Shown here: one piece after another, positions 17,286-26,349 of the stretch
Numbering within the stretch: position 1 is the stretch's first letter
How the letters are laid out: every line of letters starts with the position of its first letter
Origin: an uncultured Pseudomonadota bacterium
Lineage (GTDB): Bacteria > Myxococcota_A > UBA796 > GCA-2862545
Reading direction: 5' to 3'
DNA length: 64,000 nucleotides
NCBI GenBank assembly: GCA_913061235.1
Contig: CAJXTB010000001.1
Coordinates: forward strand, 372,001 to 436,000
The notes under the pieces: generated by a model
Database searches by the model: none
The model's input: the letters and a program-made list of their open reading frames with translations, nothing else
What the model was told of the DNA's origin: nothing
Position numbers and translations under genes: made by a program

Positions 17286-18143
17286 CTACCGGGGAGTGAC
17301 CCGACGGAGCTTCATCTGAACGTCACCCGACCAGTGCTTGGCGAAGCCAGTCACGCAGGTACGCAAGTAGCGGTCGTAGTCGTCGAACAGCTCGTCGCCC
17401 CAGGTCTTGCGAATGTAGACCTCATGGGAGCGCATACGACGAAGCCACTCGGCAACCGTCTTGCCGTAGTGAGTGCGCAGCATGCTCAGCTCTTCGATTT
17501 CCCAGTACGGGTTCACAGCCTGGACGAGCTCTTCAATCCGTGGGTTCAACCCACCTGGGAAGATAACGTCAGCGGTGAAGGCCAAGTCTTTCAGATCCTG
17601 GCGCTTGCGTGGAACGCGGTTGCGCAGGATGGCTTGGAAGCCGAATGCAGCTCCCGGCTCAACCCATTCGGCCAGCTTGTTGAAGTACTCGCGGTAGATG
17701 GCGACAGCCTTGCCTTCGCGGGCCTGTGCCGGCGAGCAGAGGTGGTCAATCATCTCAATGCTGATCAAGCCGTCGTACTTCTCCTTCGGTTCGTACAAGG
17801 CGTAGTCGCACAGAATGAAGTCCGACTTGGGGAGATTGCGTTCCTTGCACCAAGCGAGTTGCTCGGTGGACAATGTGATGCCGTCTGCGCGCTTAATGCC
17901 GCGACGAACAACACAGTCAATGGCCGAACCCCAACCACAACCGATGTCGAGAACGGTCTTGGTGTCGTCTAGCTCTGCGAAGTTGTAGAGACGCTCAAGC
18001 TTCTCTTCCTGCGCTTCTTCCAACGTCATGTCGGGGCGCGAGTAGTACGCACTGGTGTAGTGCATGTTCTCATCCAACCAGAGCTTAAAGAACTCGTTGG
18101 AGACGCTGTAGCTCACGTCGATCTCTTGCTGCGTGGACGTCAT
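17286..18143 (-). CDS. Cyclopropane-fatty-acid-synthase-like SAM methyltransferase
   Basis: 285 residues. N-terminal VSYSVSNEFFKLWLDENMHY matches the CFA-synthase motif YDxxNxFFxLxLDxxMxY; VLDIGCGWGSA binds SAM; LISIEMIDHL holds the family's active-site Glu region. Length matches mycolic-acid cyclopropane synthases and related C-methyltransferases rather than the longer E. coli Cfa. It probably methylates an unsaturated lipid acyl chain, though isoprenoid or polyketide targets occur in relatives. GGGAG lies five bases before the ATG. A leader of nearly 300 bp lies upstream with no gene. Confidence 0.8.
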   Translation of the reverse strand: MTSTQQEIDVSYSVSNEFFKLWLDENMHYTSAYYSRPDMTLEEAQEEKLERLYNFAELDDTKTVLDIGCGWGSAIDCVVRRGIKRADGITLSTEQLAWCKERNLPKSDFILCDYALYEPKEKYDGLISIEMIDHLCSPAQAREGKAVAIYREYFNKLAEWVEPGAAFGFQAILRNRVPRKRQDLKDLAFTADVIFPGGLNPRIEELVQAVNPYWEIEELSMLRTHYGKTVAEWLRRMRSHEVYIRKTWGDELFDDYDRYLRTCVTGFAKHWSGDVQMKLRRVTPR

Positions 18144-18439
18144 ATTTACTCCCTAGCGGACGCCTCAAATACCGGGTTGAGCACCACACGTCCAGAACAG
18201 AGAAGCCCGAACGACAGAATCGCCGTCCGGGCACAGGTTCTTGGGACACAGGGCGCCCCAAGATGTTGGGTCTGACGAGTCTCCATAAACATCCGCCGAG
18301 ACCATCTCGACGGCGTGTGCTTCATGTTTTGCGTACGGCGAGGCCCATCGGCAAGGGCGCGCAGAGAGATTTGCGCGTGAAGTCGCGGCGCCGAGGCAGA
18401 CAGACAGAGCGATTCTCTAGGAGCTGGCCCCTACCGCGC
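18144..18439. other. Non-coding gap between two minus-strand genes
   Basis: 296 bp between the CFA-like gene start and the end of the HAD phosphatase gene. I find no convincing coding frame; a plus-strand frame here is Arg-rich and continues antisense to the phosphatase. Two inverted repeats are visible: CGCGCA/TGCGCG at 18358-18377, a possible terminator of the kinase operon without a T-run, and GCCCG...CGGGC at 18205-18232, within the presumed leader of the CFA-like gene. I recognise no riboswitch. Confidence 0.5.
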
Positions 18440-19153
18440 TCAGTCGACTCCATCTGTCACAATGAGGCCCGGACGCGTCACGCCATGTTCCCACTTTCCG
18501 TAGGCAGGGTTGGGCAACACGAACGTTCGAACACCGAGTTGCTCCCAGCGTCCACCGTCTTCATCCGCCTCAGGCAGGTCCGCCATGGTGTCGCCAGCGT
18601 AGGCAAACACACTGACCGGCTCGCCCCACCCACAAGTCCCATCCCCATCGCGCAGCTGACGACGACGTTCGCGCTTTGTGTAGCTGTCGTCATCCGTGAG
18701 CAAACACATACGGTCTTCTGCCGTCCACATGCCCGCAGCCATCAAGTTTTCGACGGTGACGTCTCGGGTGCGTTCGTGGCGATTGCTGACGAACGCGACG
18801 CGCCCTCCTGCATCCCGGACCGCGCTGACAAACGCTTGAGCTCCAGGCACAGGTTCAGCGGTCCCTCGCGCACACCATGCATCCCACGAAGGCCAGTCAA
18901 AAGGCCGATCATAGGCCGCCATTTCCAAGAAATACGGGGTGTTGTCGAGGAGGGTCTCGTCGATATCCACCACAACGGTCCATGGCTGGCGTTGACGGCC
19001 CCTCGCTTGGGTGCGCACGCTCTGCTCAGCCTGAAGGAACACCTGGGTGGTCAACGCCGAGAACTCTTCGCTGTCGCGCATCCACTTGAGTTCTAGGTGA
19101 TCATTCGCAGCAGTCTCAAAGCCTGAAGCCAAGCCCAATAGCAGCACAATCAT
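18440..19153 (-). CDS. HAD-family acid phosphatase, class B / lipoprotein e(P4)-like
   Basis: 237 residues with a short hydrophobic N-terminus suggesting export. The HAD motif I is VVVDIDETLLDN (DxDxT nucleophile and acid/base), followed by the class-specific cap WPSWDAWCARG, motif II AFVSNRHE and a late TDDD motif III. Family members are periplasmic or outer-membrane 5'-nucleotidases and acid phosphatases. No lipobox cysteine is evident. Its ATG overlaps the stop of the OmpA gene upstream (4 bp), and GAGGAG precedes it, so it is the last gene of the kinase/OmpA operon. Confidence 0.85.
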   Translation of the reverse strand: MIVLLLGLASGFETAANDHLELKWMRDSEEFSALTTQVFLQAEQSVRTQARGRQRQPWTVVVDIDETLLDNTPYFLEMAAYDRPFDWPSWDAWCARGTAEPVPGAQAFVSAVRDAGGRVAFVSNRHERTRDVTVENLMAAGMWTAEDRMCLLTDDDSYTKRERRRQLRDGDGTCGWGEPVSVFAYAGDTMADLPEADEDGGRWEQLGVRTFVLPNPAYGKWEHGVTRPGLIVTDGVD

Positions 19154-21297
19154 GGGGTCTCCTCGTCCGGTGCGACTTCTTCGCCGCCCGCATTCATGGC
19201 CTCTAGCCGCACCTTTTCACGCTCTGCATCCACATCGATAGGCTCGCCCTCCCACTGGAGGATGTAGAAGTCGACTCGCCGGTTCTTGTCCCACGCTTCT
19301 GGGACTTCCCGAGGGTCAATCGGAAGTTCTTCGCCGAATCCTACGCTCACCAACCGCTCTGGGTCGAGCCCCGAGTCCACTAGGTACTGCCGAACGCTAG
19401 CCGCACGGCGTTCAGAGAGCCCCTTGTTGTACGAGGCCGAACCACGACTATCTGTGTGTCCTTCGACCTGAACTCTCTCGGCACGCGGATTGTCCAAAAT
19501 GATGAGCGAGACATCGTCCAAGAGCGGGTAGCTAACTTCGAGAATGGTCGCGGAGGCTGTCGCAAAGAAGACGCTGTCGCGAATCTCAATACGGCCACCA
19601 ATCAGCACCGCCTTCGCCGGCTGAAGCTGAATCTCCACGGCCTCGGTACGCCGGTAGACCACGGTCACCGGAACGCTCGCAACGCCGTAACCAGAGGCGC
19701 GCACTTCCACGATAGCGTCACCCTCGGGAACGTCGGTCAGTCGTGCGTCTCCACCATCAGACTCCACCGAGATACCGGTGTCGACCACGCTCACGGTCGC
19801 CCCGTCTACAGGCACTCCCTCCGGCGTGACAACGCGCACCTGAACACGACCAGTACGGTCGATGGGCTCAAGCGTCAGGGTCACGAATCGACGCGCCTGG
19901 TCTTCGACATCAATTTCAACGGTTGTCTGCGCCGGACGCCACTCATCTTCGGATGCCCGGATGGTGTACGACGCATCGTGAAGCTCGAACAGGTCGCCCG
20001 AGCGGCCGTCAAAGGCCAGACCGTTGCCGCGAATACTGACCTGGGCATCCGAGCGGTAGTTGCCGCGAGCGTCCACGACCTCCACCACAACACGGGCCGA
20101 GCGGTCCGGACATCCGTCGTCATCGAGGAAGTTGTCGAAGTCCTCAGGCTCAAGCGGACACTCGTCGACTTCATCGAGCAGACCATCCCGGTCGTTGTCG
20201 GGATCTGGGCAGCCGTCTTCGTCTCTGAAGGTGTCGATGTCTTCTGCCCGTAGCGGACACTCGTCGTCGACGTCCAACACGCCATCTAGGTCATTGTCGG
20301 GTTCCGGGCAGCCATCTGCATCTTCGTACTCGTCGAAGTCTTCCGCGTTGAGCGGGCAACCATCCACCAAGTCCACATAGCCGTCGCCATCTCTGTCCTT
20401 GGCGCCGGGCCGCTCGGGATGGGCAGCAATTCCAACGTAGGCACGAATGGCAGGTGCCGCGAGAGCATTGGTCGGAGAGGCTCCCAAGAAGGTCTCGACG
20501 AACACCGGTCCAGCAATGCGCTGCCAGCCACCAACCACCAGCTCCGCCCACACCCGGTCGCCACGCACGCCGCCAGGGGTCACCTGTGGGTTGCGGAACA
20601 ACACGCCGGTACCGAGCTCCGCGGACACGTGACTGTCGTAGTCGTTCATGTCGATGCCCACCGCAAATCGAGCCGTAGCGTTGTCTCCCCACACCACGCC
20701 GGGTGTCGCTTCCTTGGACAGCCACCGATAGCCGACATCGACCACCGTCGTGATGCCTCCAAATCGCTTCTCGAAGACAATGTCCGGGTGCAAGAAGCGT
20801 CGACGAGCGGCCCCAGGCAATGTGCGGTCATTCATCACGGTAGGGATTCCCGTTCTCAGACCAACCCCCAGACCGAAAGACTTCTCATCGGGGTCGACAA
20901 TCGTCACCCGTCCGTCCAACCCAATCTCGGACAAAACCGGGTTCATCGCCTGTCCGTCGGCCCACCCTTCAATCCAGAGCGGGATGTCCACCCCAACGCG
21001 AAACCGGTTGATGTGAATGACCTGATTGACCTCGAACTGCATGATAGAATCGAGCAGTTGCAGAGATTCAAAGCCAATATTTGGGTCGTAGACCCCCAGC
21101 CGGGGGTTCTCGGCGTAGTGAACGCCGACCCGCCCACGGACGAGAGGCCGGTCCAATACCGTGCCCGCATCATTCGTAAAGAAGGCAGCATCACTGTCAA
21201 TAGACAGCTGGAAGGTATGGGCATCCGCCTCTGGCGCGACCGCCATGTCGGGGCCGGTCTGCGCGTAGGCCATCGCGATGAGCATCCACGCGGTCAC
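19150..21297 (-). CDS. Outer-membrane OmpA-family protein with TSP3 calcium repeats
   Basis: 715 residues. A signal peptide (TAWMLIAMAYAQT) precedes a beta-barrel-like region of about 280 residues, then at least four TSP3 units (DRDGDGYVDLVDGCP; DNDLDGVLDVDDECP; DNDRDGLLDEVDECP), two Ig/PEGA-like beta domains, and a C-terminal OmpA domain (VEGHTDSRGSASYNKGLSER; DKNRRVDF). The layout suggests a surface protein clamped to peptidoglycan. I choose a GTG start because AGGGGG lies just before it; an in-frame codon 39 bases earlier would run into the preceding gene. It sits between a zincin-like gene and the HAD gene in the kinase operon. Confidence 0.88.
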   Translation of the reverse strand: MTAWMLIAMAYAQTGPDMAVAPEADAHTFQLSIDSDAAFFTNDAGTVLDRPLVRGRVGVHYAENPRLGVYDPNIGFESLQLLDSIMQFEVNQVIHINRFRVGVDIPLWIEGWADGQAMNPVLSEIGLDGRVTIVDPDEKSFGLGVGLRTGIPTVMNDRTLPGAARRRFLHPDIVFEKRFGGITTVVDVGYRWLSKEATPGVVWGDNATARFAVGIDMNDYDSHVSAELGTGVLFRNPQVTPGGVRGDRVWAELVVGGWQRIAGPVFVETFLGASPTNALAAPAIRAYVGIAAHPERPGAKDRDGDGYVDLVDGCPLNAEDFDEYEDADGCPEPDNDLDGVLDVDDECPLRAEDIDTFRDEDGCPDPDNDRDGLLDEVDECPLEPEDFDNFLDDDGCPDRSARVVVEVVDARGNYRSDAQVSIRGNGLAFDGRSGDLFELHDASYTIRASEDEWRPAQTTVEIDVEDQARRFVTLTLEPIDRTGRVQVRVVTPEGVPVDGATVSVVDTGISVESDGGDARLTDVPEGDAIVEVRASGYGVASVPVTVVYRRTEAVEIQLQPAKAVLIGGRIEIRDSVFFATASATILEVSYPLLDDVSLIILDNPRAERVQVEGHTDSRGSASYNKGLSERRAASVRQYLVDSGLDPERLVSVGFGEELPIDPREVPEAWDKNRRVDFYILQWEGEPIDVDAEREKVRLEAMNAGGEEVAPDEETP

Positions 21298-21307
21298 TGC
21301 ATTCCCC

Positions 21308-21850
21308 CTAGACCACAATACCGTCCCAGCGCCCAACCCACCGAGTGGGGGAGAACGCGGGGATAGGCTTGGGAGAGATCAGTGGCTGATTCGGAACATA
21401 GAACGACGTGAACGGGCGCTTTTCTCCGGTGTCATAGTAGTGCATCAGATAGCGGAAATCGCAGGCTGCGTAGTCGCTCACCCACTGGTCTAAGTCGCGG
21501 ATGCCCGCCTCATGCAACAGCTGCAGACTGTACTCACAGGCCTCAAGCTCGAAGCGCTCCAGCTCCGAACGTAAGTCCGGGCTCAGCGGTCCAGAATGCG
21601 TCTCCTGAAGGATAGACAGCTCGCGTGCGCGGTCCGACAGATTCCACTGGACCGTGTGTCCAAACAGGTGGATGAGGATGAACAGTGCCGTCTCAGCGTC
21701 GACATCGTAGTCCACCACAATCTCATCGCCCGTCAGGTCCCCGGTAAACGGGTGGGCCACGTCAGATACGCGAACCGGTATTTGGTACCGGTCCTCAATG
21801 TGTCGTTCGAGCGCGTTGAAGGCAGCTAAATAAGGCATTTTCATAGTCAT
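21308..21850 (-). CDS. Uncharacterised zincin-like protein with an altered HExxH motif
   Basis: 180 residues, no signal peptide. ALFILIHLFGHTVQWN looks like the metal-binding helix of IrrE/ImmA-like zincins (HExxH), but the catalytic Glu is Leu (HLFGH). A downstream ERFELEACEYSLQLL helix could supply a further ligand, as ExxA-type helices do in that family. The start overlaps the kinase stop (ATGA) and the stop is ten bases before the OmpA start, so all are cotranscribed. It may be an inactive protease-like regulator; this is a guess from one motif. Confidence 0.55.
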   Translation of the reverse strand: MTMKMPYLAAFNALERHIEDRYQIPVRVSDVAHPFTGDLTGDEIVVDYDVDAETALFILIHLFGHTVQWNLSDRARELSILQETHSGPLSPDLRSELERFELEACEYSLQLLHEAGIRDLDQWVSDYAACDFRYLMHYYDTGEKRPFTSFYVPNQPLISPKPIPAFSPTRWVGRWDGIVV

Positions 21851-23661
21851 TCTGAAGCGAGCACCGCAAGGCCAAAGGTCGCAGCAAGGCGTCCCGAGAG
21901 TGCTTGGGAGGCGTCTGTCCAGTCGTCAGCGGCCAGGTCAACTGCGCGACGTTGTTGTTGGATGGAGCGAATCCGAACGCCCAGGTCATCCCGTTGTTCC
22001 ATGGTCAGCTTGTCCTGAATTTCCAGGACCGCATACTCGGCGCTCATCAATGCTGCGAGCGACTCTGCCGCCTCTCGCTTGTCGTCGATGGAATCCGCGC
22101 GTCTGTACGCCAGCATGGCGTCGCGCAGAGCTTGCGCGTCCCCCCCCGCTTCGGAGAGGTCCTGCGGCAGCATCGCATCCCGGTCAACGTCAGCTCGGAA
22201 GGCTTGAGACTCGGCCCAAAACAGCTGACGGTGCGTCTCGACCTCGGCTGACCCGGTATTCGCAAGGTACGCCACTCCAACAACGGACAAGCCCCCCACA
22301 ACAATGATGATGGGGATGAGAGCCATGATTCCGCCACCCTGAAGCATGCGCGACAGTGCGCCTGTCAGACCCGACAGACGCTCGCCAATGCTCGGCGATG
22401 ATGGACGTGCACTCTCGGCAGCATGAGCTTCTTCCAGCTCGCGTCGCTTCGCGTTCAGCTTCCAGTTCCCGACGGTCTCCATGAGAGGGGCGCTTCGGGT
22501 ATCCGCCGTTTTCGGCTCATCGGACAGGTACAAGTCGTCGAATCGACTACGCGGAGCGGTTTGCCCAGACGTGTCAGACCGTTTCGCCGGACCGGTAGAC
22601 GGGTTTGGACGTTCGGACCGTTCGACCATGGCAGGTGTCATGGTCAACCACGGGTCAGGAGCGTCGTCTGGGAGTTCAAACCTAACGAACCCACTCTGCT
22701 CGGGTTGCGCCGACGCCTCGGGAAGCTCGGGAATCGTGTCTGCAAGCGTCTGCCGGGCAGAGACTGCCTCGTCCTCGGGCGATGGCTGCAGGGTAAGCGG
22801 CTCAGGAGGTGCTTCAAGCCGATCAGGGGCGCGCCACAACAAGCCTGGGCCCCCAACCGTCTGTTCTGGAAAACTATCGAGGACATCAGCCAGAGCATCA
22901 CGCAGAGCCGGCATGGAAGGATATCGGTCAGCCGCGGCATACGACACCGCACGACGAATGATGGGCCGCATGCGTTCAGGAACGTCTTTCAGCCTCCCCG
23001 GTTCACGGTCAACAGTGAACAGGTTGGGCTCGTTATTGCCCGTGGCGAGCGTGTACAGGGTGGCTCCGAGCGCGTAGACATCCGTCCGCTGGTCCACCCC
23101 TTTGGCGCTCTCGTTTTGCTCAGGCGCCATGTAGCCAGCAGTGCCCATCGCCAGCCCCGTTCGGGTGACGTTCAATGCCTCTGTCCGAGCAATGCCAAAA
23201 TCCGTAATCTTGACGGTGCCTCGCCTATCGATAAGCAGGTTACCAGGCTTCAGATCGCGATGCACAATCCCAGCAAGATGTGCGGCATGCATTCCTTCAC
23301 ACGTAGCCATGCCGACTTGAACCGCCATGCGTGGCGGCATGGCCCCATGCTCGATCAGCCAATCGCCAATCGAGCCGCCTTCGCAGATTTCCATCACAAT
23401 GTACGACTGCTCTGCCTCACCGCGGACGTCGTAGATGCGCACCACATTGGGGTGCTCCAGTAGTGCTAGAGCCTGCGCTTCCGCCTCAAAGCGCTGGCGA
23501 ACCTGACTCTTTCGAGCGAACTCTGGAAGGAGTAGCTTGATCGCTCGCCACTGCCGAAGCCGGTGATCATACGCGCGATACACCCGTGCCATCCCGCCTT
23601 CTCCCAAGAGGGAGTGCAGGGTAAATCGGCCATTGCCCAAGGTTGCGTGTGCGTCGCTCAC
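21847..23661 (-). CDS. Membrane Ser/Thr protein kinase (PknB type)
   Basis: 604 residues. The kinase domain (about 10-270) has GEGGMARVYRAYD, the ATP lysine in RAIKLLLP, HRDLKPGN, DFGIARTE and MAPEQ, all canonical Hanks-type motifs. An acidic/Pro linker follows. One membrane helix near residues 450-475 (ALIPIIIVVGGLSVVGVAYLA) leaves a periplasmic tail of about 130 residues with no recognised PASTA or other domain. It starts with GTG, with 145 bp to the divergent ABC cassette. It leads the operon with the zincin-like, OmpA and HAD genes, suggesting envelope signalling. Confidence 0.93.
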   Translation of the reverse strand: MSDAHATLGNGRFTLHSLLGEGGMARVYRAYDHRLRQWRAIKLLLPEFARKSQVRQRFEAEAQALALLEHPNVVRIYDVRGEAEQSYIVMEICEGGSIGDWLIEHGAMPPRMAVQVGMATCEGMHAAHLAGIVHRDLKPGNLLIDRRGTVKITDFGIARTEALNVTRTGLAMGTAGYMAPEQNESAKGVDQRTDVYALGATLYTLATGNNEPNLFTVDREPGRLKDVPERMRPIIRRAVSYAAADRYPSMPALRDALADVLDSFPEQTVGGPGLLWRAPDRLEAPPEPLTLQPSPEDEAVSARQTLADTIPELPEASAQPEQSGFVRFELPDDAPDPWLTMTPAMVERSERPNPSTGPAKRSDTSGQTAPRSRFDDLYLSDEPKTADTRSAPLMETVGNWKLNAKRRELEEAHAAESARPSSPSIGERLSGLTGALSRMLQGGGIMALIPIIIVVGGLSVVGVAYLANTGSAEVETHRQLFWAESQAFRADVDRDAMLPQDLSEAGGDAQALRDAMLAYRRADSIDDKREAAESLAALMSAEYAVLEIQDKLTMEQRDDLGVRIRSIQQQRRAVDLAADDWTDASQALSGRLAATFGLAVLASE

Positions 23662-23730
23662 AGTCCGTGCACGGTACCACGGGCTGACACTGTGTCGGCA
23701 CCTCTGCGGCCTGGAACAGGAGTGGAAATT

Positions 23731-23754
23731 CAGATCGACTAGTGATGCGATCTG
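23731..23754. promoter_or_regulatory. Inverted repeat in the kinase / ABC-cassette divergent region
   Basis: CAGATCG and CGATCTG form a perfect 7-bp dyad with a 10-bp spacer containing ACTAGT. It lies between divergent start codons, in a suitable position for an operator serving either operon. Confidence 0.4.
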
Positions 23755-23806
23755 GTTGAAACCAACCGTCTAGCGTGCGAGTCTCCGCCCTCTCTTGGAG
23801 GATTGA

Positions 23807-25540
23807 ATGTCAGACGGTCAAAGCGGCGGGCTCACAACCATGGGCAAAGCCTTTGTTGCCCTGTTTGCGGTAGGGCTCCTTGGCGCCGGATTGTTTCTAG
23901 CGCGCGACATCTTGTTGCCGAGCGGCTCCTCGGATGACGCAACGGTAGACCTCGATGCGGCACGCATTGCACTCGGTCAGACCCCAGAGGCTCCCGACCT
24001 CACCGGCATCACAACGGTGCAAGAGTACACCTTCGTTCCACAGGACCGTCTGCCCCCCGTTCAGGGTGTCTCCGGCTACGAGTGGGACGAAAACGACCCG
24101 ATTGTGAAGTTCCCCATCAACATGTGGATTGGTTGGCTTCCAATCGTTGCCGCAAACGGCGGCTTCGCCCCTAACGAAGACTCCATCTTCTACAAAGAGT
24201 ACGGATTCAAGGTCGACCTGACCCTGATCGACGACCCAGTCATTGCCCGCGACACCTACGCTGCCGGTCGCAGCCACGCGCTGTGGGGAACCATGGACAT
24301 GATGGTGTTGTTCGCGCCGGAGCTCATGCGTGACAGCCGCACCGCCCCCCGCATTGTTCAGCAGATCGATTGGTCCGCGGGCGGTGACGGCATCGTGGCG
24401 CGTGAAGGCATCAACAGCATTACAGATCTGCGCGGAAAGACGGTTGTCTACGCGCAGAACAGCCCCTCTCAGTACTACATCAATGCGCTGCTGATCAACG
24501 CTGGCATCCAGCCAGGCGAGGTCACCCACCGCTTCACATCAAGCGCCTTCGAGGCCTCTGCCGCGTTCGTCTCCGACCCGAGCATTGATGCGTGTGTCAG
24601 CTGGGCACCGGACATTTACAACATCCCCGACAACGTTCCGGGAACCAAGCTGTTGAGCACAACTGCAGACGCCAACAAGCTCATCGCGGATGTTTGGGCC
24701 ATTCGCGCAGACTTCGCGAACGACCACCCGGAGATCGTCACGGGCTTGGTCTCCGGCATCTTTAAGGGCATGGACCTCGTCAACGAAAACCCCGGCCAAG
24801 CAGCCGTGTGGATGAGCGAGGGCTTTGGACTTCCCGTAGACGAAATCAACGGCATGATGGCAGATGCCCACCTGACGAACTTCGGCGAAAACGAGGCCTT
24901 CTTCCTCAACGCCAACAACCCGACCAACTTCGAGCACACCTGGGAAGCCATCACGTTCGTCTATCGGGAGCTGGGCCTCATCAACAGTCCCGTCCGTTGG
25001 GACCAAGTCGTCGACTTCTCGACCGTACAGAGCTTGGCCGCAGCAGGAACATTCGACGCCCAGGTGGACACCAGCGCCACCACCTTCATCCCACAAACCT
25101 ACACCCGCGTGACGGCTGAGGCCCCGCTACTGACGCAAGAGTTGCGCATCAACTTCTTCCCCAACAGCAACGACCTGCACGAACTGGGCCGCGACGAGTT
25201 CGGCAACGTTCGCGAGGGCACTCTGTACGACCCGCTAGTCGACACCACTGTTGAACGCGCCGCACGCTTGGCTGGTCAGTTCGACCGCGCGGTCATCGCC
25301 ATTACCGGGCACACAGACAACTCGATGCAGGGCAAGGTCCCCTTCCAGGCCGTGCAAGAGCTGTCTGAGCTACGCGCCGGTGCTGTCCGTGACGAGCTCG
25401 TCGAGCGATACGACTTCCCGGCTGACAAATTTGTGGTTGAAGGCGTGGGCTGGAACGACCCCGTCAACCCCAATGACCCTGACAATCACTTCGCCAACCG
25501 TCGCGTCGAAGTCGCAGTCTACCCGCCAGAAGGCGAGTAG
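23807..25540 (+). CDS. ABC-importer binding protein fused to a C-terminal OmpA domain
   Basis: 577 residues. One N-terminal membrane helix (AFVALFAVGLLGAGLFLA) has no lipobox. Residues about 70-430 form a type-2 periplasmic binding protein of the nitrate/sulfonate/taurine (NMT1/SsuA) group, with MWIGWLPIVAANGG, GGDGIVAREGINSITDLRGK and VSWAPDIYNI. The last 130 residues are an OmpA peptidoglycan-binding domain (AITGHTDNS; FANRRVEVAVYP). The receptor therefore seems anchored in the inner membrane and tied to the cell wall. Permease and ATPase genes follow. Ligand unknown; family members bind small anions or sulfonates. GGAGG precedes the ATG. Confidence 0.9.
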   Translation: MSDGQSGGLTTMGKAFVALFAVGLLGAGLFLARDILLPSGSSDDATVDLDAARIALGQTPEAPDLTGITTVQEYTFVPQDRLPPVQGVSGYEWDENDPIVKFPINMWIGWLPIVAANGGFAPNEDSIFYKEYGFKVDLTLIDDPVIARDTYAAGRSHALWGTMDMMVLFAPELMRDSRTAPRIVQQIDWSAGGDGIVAREGINSITDLRGKTVVYAQNSPSQYYINALLINAGIQPGEVTHRFTSSAFEASAAFVSDPSIDACVSWAPDIYNIPDNVPGTKLLSTTADANKLIADVWAIRADFANDHPEIVTGLVSGIFKGMDLVNENPGQAAVWMSEGFGLPVDEINGMMADAHLTNFGENEAFFLNANNPTNFEHTWEAITFVYRELGLINSPVRWDQVVDFSTVQSLAAAGTFDAQVDTSATTFIPQTYTRVTAEAPLLTQELRINFFPNSNDLHELGRDEFGNVREGTLYDPLVDTTVERAARLAGQFDRAVIAITGHTDNSMQGKVPFQAVQELSELRAGAVRDELVERYDFPADKFVVEGVGWNDPVNPNDPDNHFANRRVEVAVYPPEGE

Positions 25541-25545
25541 TTCGC

Positions 25546-26349
25546 ATGAGTGACTTGTTCCGCATTCGAGCCCGACTCTCTACACCCCTGACCATCGCTC
25601 TTGGCGTTGTACCAGTGGTCTTGCTCGTTGGGCTGTGGTTCTTGGTCACCGCAGGCGCCACCGTCGAGTCACGCATCATATCGCCGGTGATTCTGCCGAG
25701 TCCGCTCGAAATCGTCGGCCAGATCAGCTCGTTGTGGTTCGAGCGAGAGCTCTCCCGAAGCGCGATTCAGAGTATCATTCGTGTCGCAGGCGGCTTCAGC
25801 CTCGCCATGGTCATTGCAGTTCCACTCGGCATTGCCATGGCAGCCTTCAGCCCCATCCGAGCGCTGTTCAATCCCGTCGCTGCCGTCGGCGGCTACCTAC
25901 CCATCTCCGCCCTCGTCCCACTGACCCTGTCGTGGTTCGGAATCGGTGAGCTGCAGAAGGTTGTCTTCCTGGCATTGGCGGGCTTCGTCGTCCTACTCCC
26001 CCTGGTCATTCAGGCCGTAGATGATGTCGACGATGTCTACCTAAAGACGGCGTACACACTGGGAGCCAGCCGCACACAAGCCGTGATGCGTGTGCTCATT
26101 CCTGTGTCGCTCGCTGGCATCTTTGATGCGCTTCGCCTCGTAGTTGGCGTTGGCTGGACCTACATCTTGCTCGCCGAGATGGTGAGCGCCGAGCGTGGAC
26201 TTGGAAACCTGATCATTGTGGCGCAGCGACGGGGTCCACGAGAGCACATTTACTTGGTGCTGATCGTCATCATCGTCATTGCCTTTGTGACTGACCGAAC
26301 GCTGGCCACCATCGGAAAAGCCCTCTTTCCATACCGTGAGGCACGATGA
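25546..26349 (+). CDS. ABC-importer permease (SsuC/TauC-like)
   Basis: 267 residues and about six membrane segments. The cytoplasmic coupling motif reads AYTLGASRTQAVMRVLIPVSLAGIF, close to the EAA motif of binding-protein-dependent permeases in the nitrate/sulfonate/taurine group; ISPVILPSPLEIVGQ is typical of the N-terminus. It starts five bases after the binding-protein gene and overlaps the ATPase gene by four. It forms the membrane channel for the OmpA-tethered receptor. Confidence 0.92.
   Translation: MSDLFRIRARLSTPLTIALGVVPVVLLVGLWFLVTAGATVESRIISPVILPSPLEIVGQISSLWFERELSRSAIQSIIRVAGGFSLAMVIAVPLGIAMAAFSPIRALFNPVAAVGGYLPISALVPLTLSWFGIGELQKVVFLALAGFVVLLPLVIQAVDDVDDVYLKTAYTLGASRTQAVMRVLIPVSLAGIFDALRLVVGVGWTYILLAEMVSAERGLGNLIIVAQRRGPREHIYLVLIVIIVIAFVTDRTLATIGKALFPYREAR

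Noticed and set aside
18205-18232. Riboswitch in the leader of the CFA-like methyltransferase
   Set aside because: Only an imperfect hairpin is visible; no motif of a known SAM or SAH riboswitch.
18263-19096. Plus-strand frame of 277 residues
   Set aside because: Arg- and His-rich, low-complexity composition, and antisense to the HAD phosphatase gene.
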